DNA from: Glaciihabitans tibetensis
Lineage (GTDB): Bacteria; Actinomycetota; Actinomycetes; Actinomycetales; Microbacteriaceae
NCBI RefSeq assembly: GCF_003003265.1
Contig: NZ_PVTL01000004.1
Coordinates: 1-64,000, forward strand
DNA: 64,000 bases
Direction of reading: 5' to 3'
In this document: positions 42,178-51,379 of the stretch, one piece after another
Position numbering within the stretch: position 1 is the stretch's first letter
Layout of the letters: each line of letters opens with the position of its first letter
The notes under the pieces: generated by a model
Databases searched by the model: none
What the model was told of the DNA's origin: nothing
Seen by the model: only the letters and a program-made list of their open reading frames with translations
Made by a program: the position numbers and the translations under genes

Positions 42178-43844
42178 TTTTCTCCTTGTACTTCACGGGC
42201 TGGCGCCTGCATGACTCCGGGCAGACGAGCGCAGAATACGGCTCCGCTCCCTTCGCGGCCGCCCGCGTCAGCTAGCCACACGTCTCCGCCTCGCTGCGCG
42301 GCGATGTCACGGACAAGCGGCAGACCGATGCCACGCCCATGCACTGCGCCCGGGTCGAGACCCGTCCGCTGCACATCGCTGAAAACGCGCACCCCGGTGG
42401 GCACGCCCTGCCCGGAGTCGGACACGGACACGACGAGTGTGTCGCCGTCGTCGAGAAATTCCACGTCCACCCAACGCGGCCGTTGGCCGTGCACCGCGGC
42501 GTTCACTGCGTTGTCGATGAGGTTCGCGACAACGGTGGCCACATCCTCAGGCGCTGACACGACTCCGCGCACCAGCGAGTCCGACCCCACCGTTAATTGC
42601 ACGCCGCGCTCACTGGCCTGCGCAGCCTTTGCTTCAACGAGCGACACAAGGAAGGGCTCGGTCAAATACTCACCCGCAGACGAACCGCCAGGGGTGCGTG
42701 ACGCCTGCAGCACGTCGTCTAGGTAGTCCCGCGCGTCGGGCACGCGGCCCGCGTCGATCAGACCGGCCGTCACGTGCAGGCGGTTGGCGAACTCGTGACG
42801 CTGTACCCGAAGTGCGTCGCTCATCGTCGCGACGCTTTCCAGGCGATCCGTGAGGTTCACGACGTCGGTGCGATCGCGGATCACCGCGATCATGCCCAGA
42901 TTGCGATTCGCACGCGACACCGGGTGGGTGTCGATGTACACGACGTGGTTGGCGACCACAACTGGATCGGCCGCATCCGATCCACGTCCGCCCGGTGACA
43001 GCTGCTTCGACTCACCGGCCAGGGCCGCGATCACCGGCGCTGGCAGCGCGAGGTCGAGGACTCGGCGCCCGACCAGGTCAGGGATGCCGAGCAGCCGCGC
43101 GGCCATCGTGTTGGCGACGGTCACGACGTGGTTCGGTCCGTACGCGAGCACCCCATCCCCCACACCGTCGAGCACCGCCGCCTGGTTCTGCACGAGCGCC
43201 GACATTTCCTCGGGCTGAAGCCCGAGAGTGAGGCGCTCGAGGCGACGTCGGATAACGAATGACACGACAGCGCCCAGTGCGAGGGCAACGGTTGCAGCCA
43301 GCGCGACGCCCCCAAGAAGGAGGGGAAGCTCTTTGAAAACGCTGCTTGGGGCGAAACCGACGCTGACCTCACCCACCGGTTCATCAGTGCCGGGATCGCG
43401 GACGGGAACCTTGGCGCGAGCTGACTCGCCGAGGGTTCCCGATGCCCACGACACCGTCTCGCGTCCAGCCAGGGCCTCGGCGAACTCTGTGCTCACCACG
43501 GCTCCGAGGAGCTGCGGGTCGGGGTGTGCCAGTCGGATCCCGTGATCGTCGGTGATCACGATAAACAGCGCGCCGGTGTTGGCCTCCGCCGCAGCAGCGA
43601 GAGCGGAGAGGGGTCCGCCGCGCAGGCTCGCGTTCGTCGGCGTACCGCTGTCGGCGGACGCCCGGGCGACACCGGCGCGCACATCCGAGTTGGCGGCGAC
43701 GGTGCGTGCGATAGACAGCGCGGAGGTCGCGGCCTCGGCCCGTAGCTGTTGCACGCCGATCCCAACGAACACCCCGGTGCAGATCGCGACGACGACGGTC
43801 ACGCAAGCGAGTTGCAGCAGCAGCATCCGCGTCGAGAACCGCAT
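42174..43844 (-). CDS. CitA/DcuS-type sensor histidine kinase
   Basis: Starting at MRFSTRMLLL (ATG 43844, GGAGG 5 nt upstream) the kinase is 556 residues. It has two membrane helices flanking an extracytoplasmic sensor domain of the Cache/PASC type (LFIVITDDHGIRLAHPDPQLLGAVVS). A cytoplasmic PAS domain follows (VLDGVGDGVLAYG). The H-box (RVQRHEFANRLHVTAGLI) and HATPase domain (ANLIDNAVNA, then DSGQGVP and GRGIGLPLV) complete it. This architecture senses citrate or C4-dicarboxylates outside the cell. It pairs with the overlapping response regulator and faces the CitMHS transporter. Confidence 0.94.
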   Translation of the reverse strand: MRFSTRMLLLQLACVTVVVAICTGVFVGIGVQQLRAEAATSALSIARTVAANSDVRAGVARASADSGTPTNASLRGGPLSALAAAAEANTGALFIVITDDHGIRLAHPDPQLLGAVVSTEFAEALAGRETVSWASGTLGESARAKVPVRDPGTDEPVGEVSVGFAPSSVFKELPLLLGGVALAATVALALGAVVSFVIRRRLERLTLGLQPEEMSALVQNQAAVLDGVGDGVLAYGPNHVVTVANTMAARLLGIPDLVGRRVLDLALPAPVIAALAGESKQLSPGGRGSDAADPVVVANHVVYIDTHPVSRANRNLGMIAVIRDRTDVVNLTDRLESVATMSDALRVQRHEFANRLHVTAGLIDAGRVPDARDYLDDVLQASRTPGGSSAGEYLTEPFLVSLVEAKAAQASERGVQLTVGSDSLVRGVVSAPEDVATVVANLIDNAVNAAVHGQRPRWVDVEFLDDGDTLVVSVSDSGQGVPTGVRVFSDVQRTGLDPGAVHGRGIGLPLVRDIAAQRGGDVWLADAGGREGSGAVFCARLPGVMQAPAREVQGEK

Positions 43845-43860
43845 CTTCGCCTCCAAACGG

Positions 43861-43908
43861 TGCATTGAACAAAATGCACAAAACTAACGATATGCACAAT
43901 ACGTGCAC
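43861..43908. promoter_or_regulatory. TGCAC-repeat operator region between the CitA-type kinase and the citrate transporter
   Basis: An inverted repeat TGCATT-GAACAA-AATGCA (43861-43878) is followed by TGCAC copies at 43875-43879, 43893-43897 and 43904-43908. They lie in the divergent gap. They are likely sites for the CitB-type regulator. Confidence 0.5.
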
Positions 43909-44044
43909 TAAAGCGCGATACGGGATGTTGCGCCTCCGGCCCGGCTAGGCTCCTGGCTCATTGCCAGGCACTTCGGCAGTGACAGCCGAGCGGGATCGTC
44001 CGACTCAGCCGCACCACCATTCAGACATAGACAAAGGAGTCGAT

Positions 44045-45553
44045 GTGCTCGTCATTCTCGGATTCACCATGATCCTCACTTTTATGGTGCTCATCATGAC
44101 CAGGCGACTCACGCCCATGGTTGCCCTCATCCTCGTCCCCACGATCTTCGGCCTCTTTGCCGGCGCCGGTCTGGGTCTCGGCGACATGATCATCGAGTCG
44201 ATCGGGGATCTGGCCCCGACGGCGGCGCTGCTCATGTTTGCGATTATGTTTTTTGGCATCATGATCGATGTCGGGCTATTCGATCCCCTCATCCGGTTCA
44301 TCACCCGCTTCCTCGGCAATGATCCAGCGAAGGTCGTTCTGGGCACGGCGATCCTGGCCGGCGCGGTGTCGCTCGATGGCGACGGGTCGACGACTTTTAT
44401 CATCACGACCTCAGCGATGCTGCCCATCTACCTGCGTCTGGGCATGAGCCCGGTCGTGCTCACGTGCGTTGCGGGTCTGATGAACGGCACTCTCAACATC
44501 GTGCCGTGGGGTGGCCCCACGGTGCGGGCTGCCTCGGCGCTTGGCGTTTCACCGACCGACATCTTCGTGCCGATGCTCCCCTCTCTTGCGGCTGGCCTCG
44601 TCATTGCGCTGGCGTTCGCCTGGTTCTTGGGGCTGGGCGAGCGCAAGCGCATCGGGTCACTCGAGTACTCCCCCGCTGCTGCGCAGCTGAATCCCTCGCC
44701 GATGACATCGCCGAATTTCTGGCACCGGCTCTTCGGCGGCAACCGCATCGTGCGTGGCGCGGAAGTCAAGCCGGGTGCGGCCGCAACGCTGTCGACGACG
44801 GGCATCCTGACGGTGCGCCCGGGCCAGCGGATGCCGGCAGGGCAGGCCGCCTTAGCTGAGCAGAAGGTGCTCGATGCCGAAGATCACGACACGATGATGG
44901 CCGACACGATGCTCCGTGCGGATCGCCCAACGCTGCGGCCGAAGCTGATCTGGGTGAATCTTGTGCTGACCCTCGCGGTGATGGTGCTGCTCGTGCTCGA
45001 TGTCATGCCCCTGGCCTACATCTTCATGGTCGGCACAGCGGTCGCCCTCATGATCAACTTTCCGAAGCTCCGCAGCCAGGCCGACGAGATCGTCGCGCAC
45101 GCCCCCAGCATCGTCGGTGTCGTCTCGATGGTGCTCGCCGCAGGCGTTCTGGTCGGCGTGCTGAATGGCACCGGGATGGTTACGGCCATGGCCGATTGGG
45201 TGGTCCAGGTGGTGCCTCCATCGATGGGTCAGTACCTTGCGGTCATCACCGGCGTGCTCTCGATTCCGATGACCTTCTTTATGTCCAACGATGCGTTCTA
45301 CTTCGGCATCCTCCCCGTGCTCGCCGAGAGCGCCGCGACCTACGGCATCGCCCCGGTGGAGATGGCCCGCGCCTCGATCACAGGACAGCCTGTTCACCTG
45401 CAGAGTCCGCTGGTACCGGCGATCCTTTTGCTCGTCTCTCTCGCAGGCGTCAATCTCGGCGACCACCACAAGAAGGTGCTCTGGCGGGCGTGCGTCGTCT
45501 CGCTTGTCATGCTTGTCGTCGGTGTGATTGTAGGCGCCGTCCCGTTTAGCTAA
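44045..45553 (+). CDS. CitMHS-family citrate transporter
   Basis: The start is GTG 44045 with AAGGAG at 44033-44038; the upstream frame is rejected. The 502-residue protein has about 12 membrane helices. The first conserved block is LGFTMILTFMVLIMTRRLTPMVALI. The family motifs GAVSLDGDGSTTFIITTSAMLP and MNGTLNIVPWGGPTVRAAS are present, as is SMGQYLAVITGVLSIPMTFFMSNDAFYFGILPVL near the end. CitMHS carriers import citrate complexed with Mg2+ or Ca2+. The divergent two-component system is the evident regulator. Confidence 0.95.
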   Translation: MLVILGFTMILTFMVLIMTRRLTPMVALILVPTIFGLFAGAGLGLGDMIIESIGDLAPTAALLMFAIMFFGIMIDVGLFDPLIRFITRFLGNDPAKVVLGTAILAGAVSLDGDGSTTFIITTSAMLPIYLRLGMSPVVLTCVAGLMNGTLNIVPWGGPTVRAASALGVSPTDIFVPMLPSLAAGLVIALAFAWFLGLGERKRIGSLEYSPAAAQLNPSPMTSPNFWHRLFGGNRIVRGAEVKPGAAATLSTTGILTVRPGQRMPAGQAALAEQKVLDAEDHDTMMADTMLRADRPTLRPKLIWVNLVLTLAVMVLLVLDVMPLAYIFMVGTAVALMINFPKLRSQADEIVAHAPSIVGVVSMVLAAGVLVGVLNGTGMVTAMADWVVQVVPPSMGQYLAVITGVLSIPMTFFMSNDAFYFGILPVLAESAATYGIAPVEMARASITGQPVHLQSPLVPAILLLVSLAGVNLGDHHKKVLWRACVVSLVMLVVGVIVGAVPFS

Positions 45554-45561
45554 GCGCGCTG

Positions 45562-46608
45562 TCACCAGACGTCTCGATGTTCTCGCACCTCGATTTCGGT
45601 CATCGGCCTCACGGAATTCCACGCGCTGAACACCTCGTCGGGGGTCGCCGGGCGTTGACCGTTATCCGCTCGGATATGGGCACTGGATGCAGATGTCACC
45701 GTGATCACGCTGCCGTTATCCATCCGCGCATACCCTGTCCCGTTGACGAGTCGCCAGATTCCTTGATCGAACACGCACCAGCTGCTGTAGTCCTGCAGAG
45801 TGTCGGTTTCTTCAATCACAACACCGGCCGTGACGTCCACGATGTACCGGCACGGAACGGTTTCCGGATTCGTTGCGACGAGGGGTTGCCTGTCGATCAC
45901 AACTTCAACGAGTCCGCCGTCAGCGGTCTCCGTAAACGTGTGGGGAGGGCCGCTATTGAGCGAGACTTCGACAAGCGATCCGCCTGGCAGGTCAGCGATC
46001 AGGGGGAACTGGCCGTTTGCGATATACGCCTCGAAGTTCGCGTTGCTCTGCAACTCGGCCTGCGACGGACCCGTCGGTTCAGGCTCGGGTACGGTCACCC
46101 ACACAGCACCAGCGACGAGGGCAGCACAGCCAATCACCCCGGCAATTCGTGATTGCCACGATCTAAAGAACACGCCCAAAAACAGGGCGCACAGAACCGC
46201 GATCATCAGGGTCGCAAGATCGAACCCGGGCTGCACCCAGATCATCGGCACTGTTCCGAACCCGAACACCGCCGTCACCAAGGCGACGAAAGCGAGGGCC
46301 GTCACGCAAACGGCCGCACCGATTCTTCGGCGACCCGCGCCGAATCCCGCCACCGTGGATATCAGTACAACGGTGCCGACGAACACGAGTCCGACCATCA
46401 GCAGTCCGATGGGTCCGCCAAACATAAAGGCCGTGAAGCCGCCCAGCCCGAGGGTCAACGCGCCATAGAGAATGACTGCGGTGAGGGCCACCGCGATACC
46501 TACACTCAGCACGGACTCGGGCCGAGCAGCCGTACTCTCGGGCTGAGCAGCCGCATTCGTCTCCGCGGGTGGTCGCGCGAATGCCATCATCGCCTGAGTC
46601 AATCTCAT
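45562..46608 (-). CDS. Membrane protein of unknown function
   Basis: From MRLTQAMMAF (ATG 46608; later ATGs at 46590 and 46587 are possible) the protein is 348 residues. Four or five hydrophobic helices lie at about residues 30-165 (VALTAVILYGALTLGLGGFTAFMFGG, then GCAALVAGAVWVTV). An exported C-terminal domain of about 170 residues follows (FEAYIANGQFPLIADLPGGSLVEV, then DYSSWCVFDQGIWRLVN). The family is not recognised. It starts 194 bp past the MFS gene and is convergent with the citrate transporter. Confidence 0.7.
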   Translation of the reverse strand: MRLTQAMMAFARPPAETNAAAQPESTAARPESVLSVGIAVALTAVILYGALTLGLGGFTAFMFGGPIGLLMVGLVFVGTVVLISTVAGFGAGRRRIGAAVCVTALAFVALVTAVFGFGTVPMIWVQPGFDLATLMIAVLCALFLGVFFRSWQSRIAGVIGCAALVAGAVWVTVPEPEPTGPSQAELQSNANFEAYIANGQFPLIADLPGGSLVEVSLNSGPPHTFTETADGGLVEVVIDRQPLVATNPETVPCRYIVDVTAGVVIEETDTLQDYSSWCVFDQGIWRLVNGTGYARMDNGSVITVTSASSAHIRADNGQRPATPDEVFSAWNSVRPMTEIEVREHRDVW

Positions 46609-46801
46609 CGATGAGGACGGGTCAAGGTCGCACGCACCTGCACGGTGACCGCGTGTGCTGGAACACCGTCTTTCACATTCATTGAAGGCACTCGTGGGCA
46701 CGTCCTGCTTGTACTCGAATGAGGGTAGCGCTGAGCTCGATGACGGCCATGTCACCGACCGTCACGGGTGCTTTCCCGCGAGGCTGAGAATCTGAGGCTC
46801 G

Positions 46802-48304
46802 TCATGGTGCAGCGGTGTCCTTGACGCTGCCGGAATCGAGCGGCCCCCCTGGTACGGCCGATGCCGGTGCAACTCTGTCGGACGCGCGAGGGATTACCAG
46901 TACCGCTCCAACCCCGACAACGGCGAGCGCTGCACAGATCTGGAAAACGGCGCGCGTGCCTTCGCGAACCCCGTCCGGGCCGGCCTGATTGCCCAGTGCG
47001 GTTGATACCACGATCCCGAAAACGGAGAGTGCCAGCACAGTCGCGAGACTGCGCACAAAGAGGATGAGCGAGGATCCCACCCCCAGGTCGGCGGGCCGGA
47101 GGAACCTTTGTCCCGTGGCGACGAGCTGCTGCGACAGCATTCCGACTCCCGCGCCGACCAGTAACCCGGCCGCGGAGGCGACCAGAGGGTCAGACAGGTC
47201 GTTGAGCAGTGCGAGCGGTGCCAACCCCACCGCAACCGTAACCGCACCAGCGAGAAGAACGGGTTTGTCGCGACCCGTGCGCGAGATCGTGCGCCCGGCA
47301 AGAAGTGACCCCACCAGGGTGGCGACCGACATGGGCACAAGGAGAAACCCCGAGGCGCCGGCACTGAGGTTGAGGCCGTCCTGAAAGTACATCGCTAGAT
47401 AGACGGATGCGGCGAAAGTCGCGACCCCGACGGTGACCGAGGCAATCAACACCCACAGCAGCGGCCCGGGCGCGAGGAGCGTCGGCGGCACCAGGGGGCG
47501 CACGGCCCGGCGCTCTACCCGCAATCCGATAATGAGTAGCGCGATGATGAGCAGCATCACCAGCACAGATGGGATTGCGAACCATCCCGTTCCTGGTCCG
47601 ATCACCGTGATCCAGAACATCGCCAGAAGAACGGTGCCGAGGGTCAGCAGTGCCCCGACGAGATCAAACGGCGCGGGCTCTGGTGGGGCGGGCGGGGGCA
47701 GACGTACAAGCAGCGAGATCAAAATAAACGCGATTGCCGCCAGGGGTGTGGTGGAGAAAAAGATCCACCGCCACCCACCCACGTCGACGATCATCCCACC
47801 GAGTGCGGGTGCCGCCACCGCAGCGGCGGCCATTACTGCGCCGAGGTAACCAAAGTAGCGGGGCCGCTCCTCCGGGGTGGTGATGTCAGTCACCATCAGC
47901 TGCACCACGGTCACGATTCCTCCGGCGCCGATCCCGATGATCGCCCGGCAGGCAATGATCATCCATGGAGCCTGCGACAGCCCCGCGCTGATAGTGCCGA
48001 TGCAGTAGATAACGATCGCTATCTGCACGAGCCGTTTACGCGAGATCCGATCGGCCAGCCGTCCCCACACAGGGGTGGTGACGGTGAGCAGCAGCAACGA
48101 CGTGGTGACGATCCAGGTGTATTCCGTCTGGCTGCCGCCCAGGTCGCCGATGAGCTGGGGCATCCCCGTGAGGACCATTGTGTTCGACGCCATCGCGAAA
48201 AATAGCGACAAAACGAGCGCGCCGAAGGCGAGATTGCGCGCGCTGGAGCGACCTGCCAGGGCGTTCCCGGGATCGGGGCCCAGCAGGCGGTTAGCCGTGG
48301 TCAT
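46802..48304 (-). CDS. MFS transporter, EmrB/QacA (DHA2) type
   Basis: The 500-residue protein has 14 helices and DHA2 motifs: VTTPVWGRLADRISRKRLVQ (motif A), GAVMAAAAVAAPALGGMIVDVGGWRWIFF (motif C, with the WRW(I/V)F sequence) and QDGLNLSAGASGFLLVPMS. Its ATG overlaps the stop of the upstream LLM monooxygenase gene by 4 bp (48301-48304), so it is translationally coupled to it. In the island it may export an oxidation product or protect against the substrate; direction is inferred from family. Confidence 0.93.
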   Translation of the reverse strand: MTTANRLLGPDPGNALAGRSSARNLAFGALVLSLFFAMASNTMVLTGMPQLIGDLGGSQTEYTWIVTTSLLLLTVTTPVWGRLADRISRKRLVQIAIVIYCIGTISAGLSQAPWMIIACRAIIGIGAGGIVTVVQLMVTDITTPEERPRYFGYLGAVMAAAAVAAPALGGMIVDVGGWRWIFFSTTPLAAIAFILISLLVRLPPPAPPEPAPFDLVGALLTLGTVLLAMFWITVIGPGTGWFAIPSVLVMLLIIALLIIGLRVERRAVRPLVPPTLLAPGPLLWVLIASVTVGVATFAASVYLAMYFQDGLNLSAGASGFLLVPMSVATLVGSLLAGRTISRTGRDKPVLLAGAVTVAVGLAPLALLNDLSDPLVASAAGLLVGAGVGMLSQQLVATGQRFLRPADLGVGSSLILFVRSLATVLALSVFGIVVSTALGNQAGPDGVREGTRAVFQICAALAVVGVGAVLVIPRASDRVAPASAVPGGPLDSGSVKDTAAP

Positions 48305-49629
48305 TTCTTGTAGAAGTTGTCGCGCATCGTGGTGTGGGCGTAGTCCTTGCGGAACAGGCCGCGGTGCTGCAGCACGGGAATCACTTCGTCAACAAAACGG
48401 GCGATGCCGGCCGGTGCCCCGGAGCGCGGGGCGAGCATAAATCCGCCGACGCCACCGCCAGCGTGGAAAGCCTCTTCCATGTAGTCCGCGAGCTGCTCGG
48501 GGGTGCCTACATACTCGGAGCCCTCAACGAGCCACTGCAGCGCATATTCCTTGATGGTGGTGGTCGGCGTGGTGTTCTCCATCGCCATGTCGAGGTAGCC
48601 CCAGTTTGGTGCGACACCCGCCGCGCGAACTGCTGTGATGGTGTCGTGAACGTAGGCGTCGGGTTCGAGTGGGTAACCGTCCAGACCCCACCACTGGCTG
48701 AGGAACACATGGGGCATACGGTCCGGAAATGACTCGCGGTATCGGCGGGCGTTCTCGTTTGCCTCAGCAGCGCCGGAGACGACGTCGAACTGTCCCGCCC
48801 AGAGAATGCCAACTTCCTTCGGATCGCGGCCGATCGCGGCGCACGCCTCGACGAGCTTCGCGCGGTGAGCAGCCTTCGACTTCATGCTCGAGCCGCCCGC
48901 GAACTGAAGATCTGCGTAGGTGGCGGCCAGCTTGATTCCACTGGGCGACTGACCGGCCATCACCTGCATCGGCCGGCCCTGCGGTGAGGGCGCCGTGGGA
49001 AGCGGGCCCATAACCTTGAAGTGTTCGCCCTCGTGGTCGATGCGGTGCACCTTCGACGGGTCGGCGACACGGCCAGTCTCGCGGTCCCACAGCATCGCGT
49101 CCGGTTCGACCGAGTTGAAGAGCTTGGTGAGCACTTCCTGGAACTCGGTGGCACGCCGATAGCGCCATTCGTGGTCGGGGGTTGTGTCGTAGCCGTAATT
49201 CTGTGCCTCCTGAGGGAAGCCGCTGACCACTGCGTTGAAGGCGACTCTGCCGCGGGTGACGTGGTCGAGACTGGCCATCATGCGAGCGGTGTGGAACGGG
49301 TGGTTGTAGGTCATCGACATGGTCGTGATGAAACCGAGGCGCTCGGTGACTGTCGACATGGCGGCGACCAGCGGGATCGGGTCGTGGCGAGGCCAGGCGA
49401 CGCCCAGTTCGACGGTCTCATCCATTGAGCCGTTGACCATGGGAGTGCCCGCGACGTCAGCGAAGAACGCGCCATCAAACTTGCCGCGCTCGAGGATGCG
49501 GGCGATGTCGAAGTAGATCGCGGGGTCGCCGTAGGGGGCGTAACCCGACCACGAGCCGGGGTATCGCCACTTGGCGTTGGTGTGAATGAGAGACAGGTCG
49601 CAAACGAGGTTGAACTGGGATTCGGGCAT
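48301..49629 (-). CDS. LLM-class flavin-dependent monooxygenase (NtaA/DmoA-like)
   Basis: The 442-residue protein has the luciferase-like barrel of the NtaA/SnaA/DszA branch: YPGSWSGYAPYGDPAIYFDIARILERGKFDGAFFADV. It then has ERLGFITTMSMTYNHPFHTARMMASLDHVTRGR and VVSGFPQEAQNYGYD, and ends in TPEQLADYMEEAF. These enzymes use FMNH2 from a separate reductase to oxidise sulfonates, aminopolycarboxylates, sulfones or sulfides. The ABC importer upstream supplies the substrate and the flavin reductase at 53786 is the likely partner. The substrate is not decided. Confidence 0.92.
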   Translation of the reverse strand: MPESQFNLVCDLSLIHTNAKWRYPGSWSGYAPYGDPAIYFDIARILERGKFDGAFFADVAGTPMVNGSMDETVELGVAWPRHDPIPLVAAMSTVTERLGFITTMSMTYNHPFHTARMMASLDHVTRGRVAFNAVVSGFPQEAQNYGYDTTPDHEWRYRRATEFQEVLTKLFNSVEPDAMLWDRETGRVADPSKVHRIDHEGEHFKVMGPLPTAPSPQGRPMQVMAGQSPSGIKLAATYADLQFAGGSSMKSKAAHRAKLVEACAAIGRDPKEVGILWAGQFDVVSGAAEANENARRYRESFPDRMPHVFLSQWWGLDGYPLEPDAYVHDTITAVRAAGVAPNWGYLDMAMENTTPTTTIKEYALQWLVEGSEYVGTPEQLADYMEEAFHAGGGVGGFMLAPRSGAPAGIARFVDEVIPVLQHRGLFRKDYAHTTMRDNFYKK

Positions 49630-49692
49630 GCTGAAGATCCGTTCGTAGAAGAGATGACAAATAGTGAATAGGTGGATGACGCGGTAGCCCCA

Positions 49693-50550
49693 TCAGCTGC
49701 GGGCGGGGCGGTCCCAGCGGAGGAAGTAGCGGGCGGCTATTTTCACCAGAGCGTCGAGCAGCACACCGAACAGCGAGAGCAGGGTGATGATGCCGAACAG
49801 TCCGGCGACATCGAGCCGCGACGTATACATCTGCAGCATCGTGCCGAGGCCTACGCTGGTGCCCGATCCAAGTAGTTCCGCGAAGACCGCGCCCGTGAGG
49901 CACAGCACAAAACTCGCTTCAAAGGCGGCGAACAGAAACGGAAGGGACTTGTAGAGGCGCAGGTGCCGAAGGCGCTGCCAGCGCGTCGCGTGCGAGACCC
50001 GCATCAGTTCTTCTTCCTCATCCGTGGTGCTGCGCAGGCCGGAATACATGTTCACCATCACAGGAAAAAAGACAAAGACGGCGATCAGTACAACCTTTGA
50101 CCAGATGCCGAAGCCGAACCAGATCATAAACAGCGGAACGAGCGCCACCTTGGGCACCGCCTGAAACGCCACGATGTAGGGGTTCAGCAGTCGGTACAGC
50201 AGGTCCGATTCTGCGAGCATGATCGCCAGCAGGATGCCGGCTGTCGCACCAACGGCGAACCCCAGCATCGCTTCCTGGAACGTGACCCAGGTCGCCGCCC
50301 AGATCACCGGCGCCTGGACCTGGCTCCACAGGGCGGTAAGCACCGCAGCCGGCCCAGGAAGCACGATGGGGTCGATGGCAAACACCACGACGAGGGCCTG
50401 CCACGCGAGGAGCGCGACCACCACATAAGCGAGAATCACCGCCACCCGCCGGAGTGCAAACACGACGGTGCGGCCCGTGCGGGCACCGCGCTCGGCGAAA
50501 GAGGTGCGGACGGGAACGGACATGGATGGGGAATTCTTGAGCACGGTCAT
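49693..50550 (-). CDS. ABC transporter permease (SsuC/TauC-like)
   Basis: Starting at ATG 50550 with GAGGAGAG upstream, the 285-residue protein has about six membrane helices. The binding-protein-dependent permease motif is present (EEEELMRVSHATRWQRLRHLRLYKSLPFLFAAFEASFV, an EAA-loop variant). It pairs with the ATPase (50573) and binding protein (51380) to form one nitrate/sulfonate/taurine-type importer. The three genes are close-packed in one direction. Confidence 0.92.
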   Translation of the reverse strand: MTVLKNSPSMSVPVRTSFAERGARTGRTVVFALRRVAVILAYVVVALLAWQALVVVFAIDPIVLPGPAAVLTALWSQVQAPVIWAATWVTFQEAMLGFAVGATAGILLAIMLAESDLLYRLLNPYIVAFQAVPKVALVPLFMIWFGFGIWSKVVLIAVFVFFPVMVNMYSGLRSTTDEEEELMRVSHATRWQRLRHLRLYKSLPFLFAAFEASFVLCLTGAVFAELLGSGTSVGLGTMLQMYTSRLDVAGLFGIITLLSLFGVLLDALVKIAARYFLRWDRPARS

Positions 50551-50572
50551 GATCTCTCCTCGACTGATCAGA

Positions 50573-51376
50573 TCAGTGGCTGATGTGTTGGCGGAGGTCC
50601 GCGGCAAGCCGCGCGAACTCGGGCGACTGGCGGGTTGCCTCGCCGCGGGGACGCGGGAGCCCGATGGTCATGTCGGCAACGATGCGCCCCGGACGGGGCG
50701 ACATCACGATGACGCGGTCCGAGAGGTAAACGGCCTCGCTAATGTCGTGGGTGATAAAAAACACGGTCGCACCCGACGCCTGCCAGATCGAGAGCAGCTC
50801 GTCGTGCATGTACTCACGAGTGATGGCGTCGAGGGCACCGAACGGTTCGTCCATCAAAATAACCGCCGGGTCGTTCACCAGGCAGCGGGCGATAGCGACC
50901 CGCTGCCTCATGCCGCCGGAGAGCTCGCGCGGGTACTTCTGCCCGAGCCCGGAAAGCTTGACCATGTCAAGAAGCCCGTCGACCCTGGCATCCACCGCGC
51001 CTTTATGGCTGTTTTTGCCCATCTTCGCTGGAAGCCCAATGTTCTCCGCGACCGTGTACCACTGCAGTAGTGCGGGCGTCTGGAAAGCGATGCCCACCTG
51101 GCGACTCGGACCGTTGACCGTCTCGGTGCCTATGAGCACGGATCCAGACGTCGGGGCTGCGAGCCCGGCAATGATGCGCAACAGTGTTGACTTCCCACAA
51201 CCGCTGGGACCCAGCACCGAGATGAACTGACCCGACGGGATCTGCAGAGACGATTCGGTGAGCGCGTGGATCGTTCCGCCGTCGCGAGTTCTGAAGTCCA
51301 TCGACACGTCGTCGATGGTGATGGAGCCGTCGTGGCGCGCCGCATCGGTGGGGTTGCGGTCAGTGAGAAGACTCAT
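50573..51376 (-). CDS. ABC transporter ATP-binding protein (SsuB/TauB-like)
   Basis: The 267-residue ATPase has Walker A GPSGCGKST (56-64), the Q-loop (IAFQTPALLQWYTVAEN), the signature LSGGMRQRVAIAR, Walker B VILMDEPFGALD and the switch His in FFITHDISEAV. It energises the permease at 49693-50550. It starts 3 bp after the binding-protein stop, so the two are probably co-translated. Confidence 0.95.
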   Translation of the reverse strand: MSLLTDRNPTDAARHDGSITIDDVSMDFRTRDGGTIHALTESSLQIPSGQFISVLGPSGCGKSTLLRIIAGLAAPTSGSVLIGTETVNGPSRQVGIAFQTPALLQWYTVAENIGLPAKMGKNSHKGAVDARVDGLLDMVKLSGLGQKYPRELSGGMRQRVAIARCLVNDPAVILMDEPFGALDAITREYMHDELLSIWQASGATVFFITHDISEAVYLSDRVIVMSPRPGRIVADMTIGLPRPRGEATRQSPEFARLAADLRQHISH

Positions 51377-51379
51377 AAG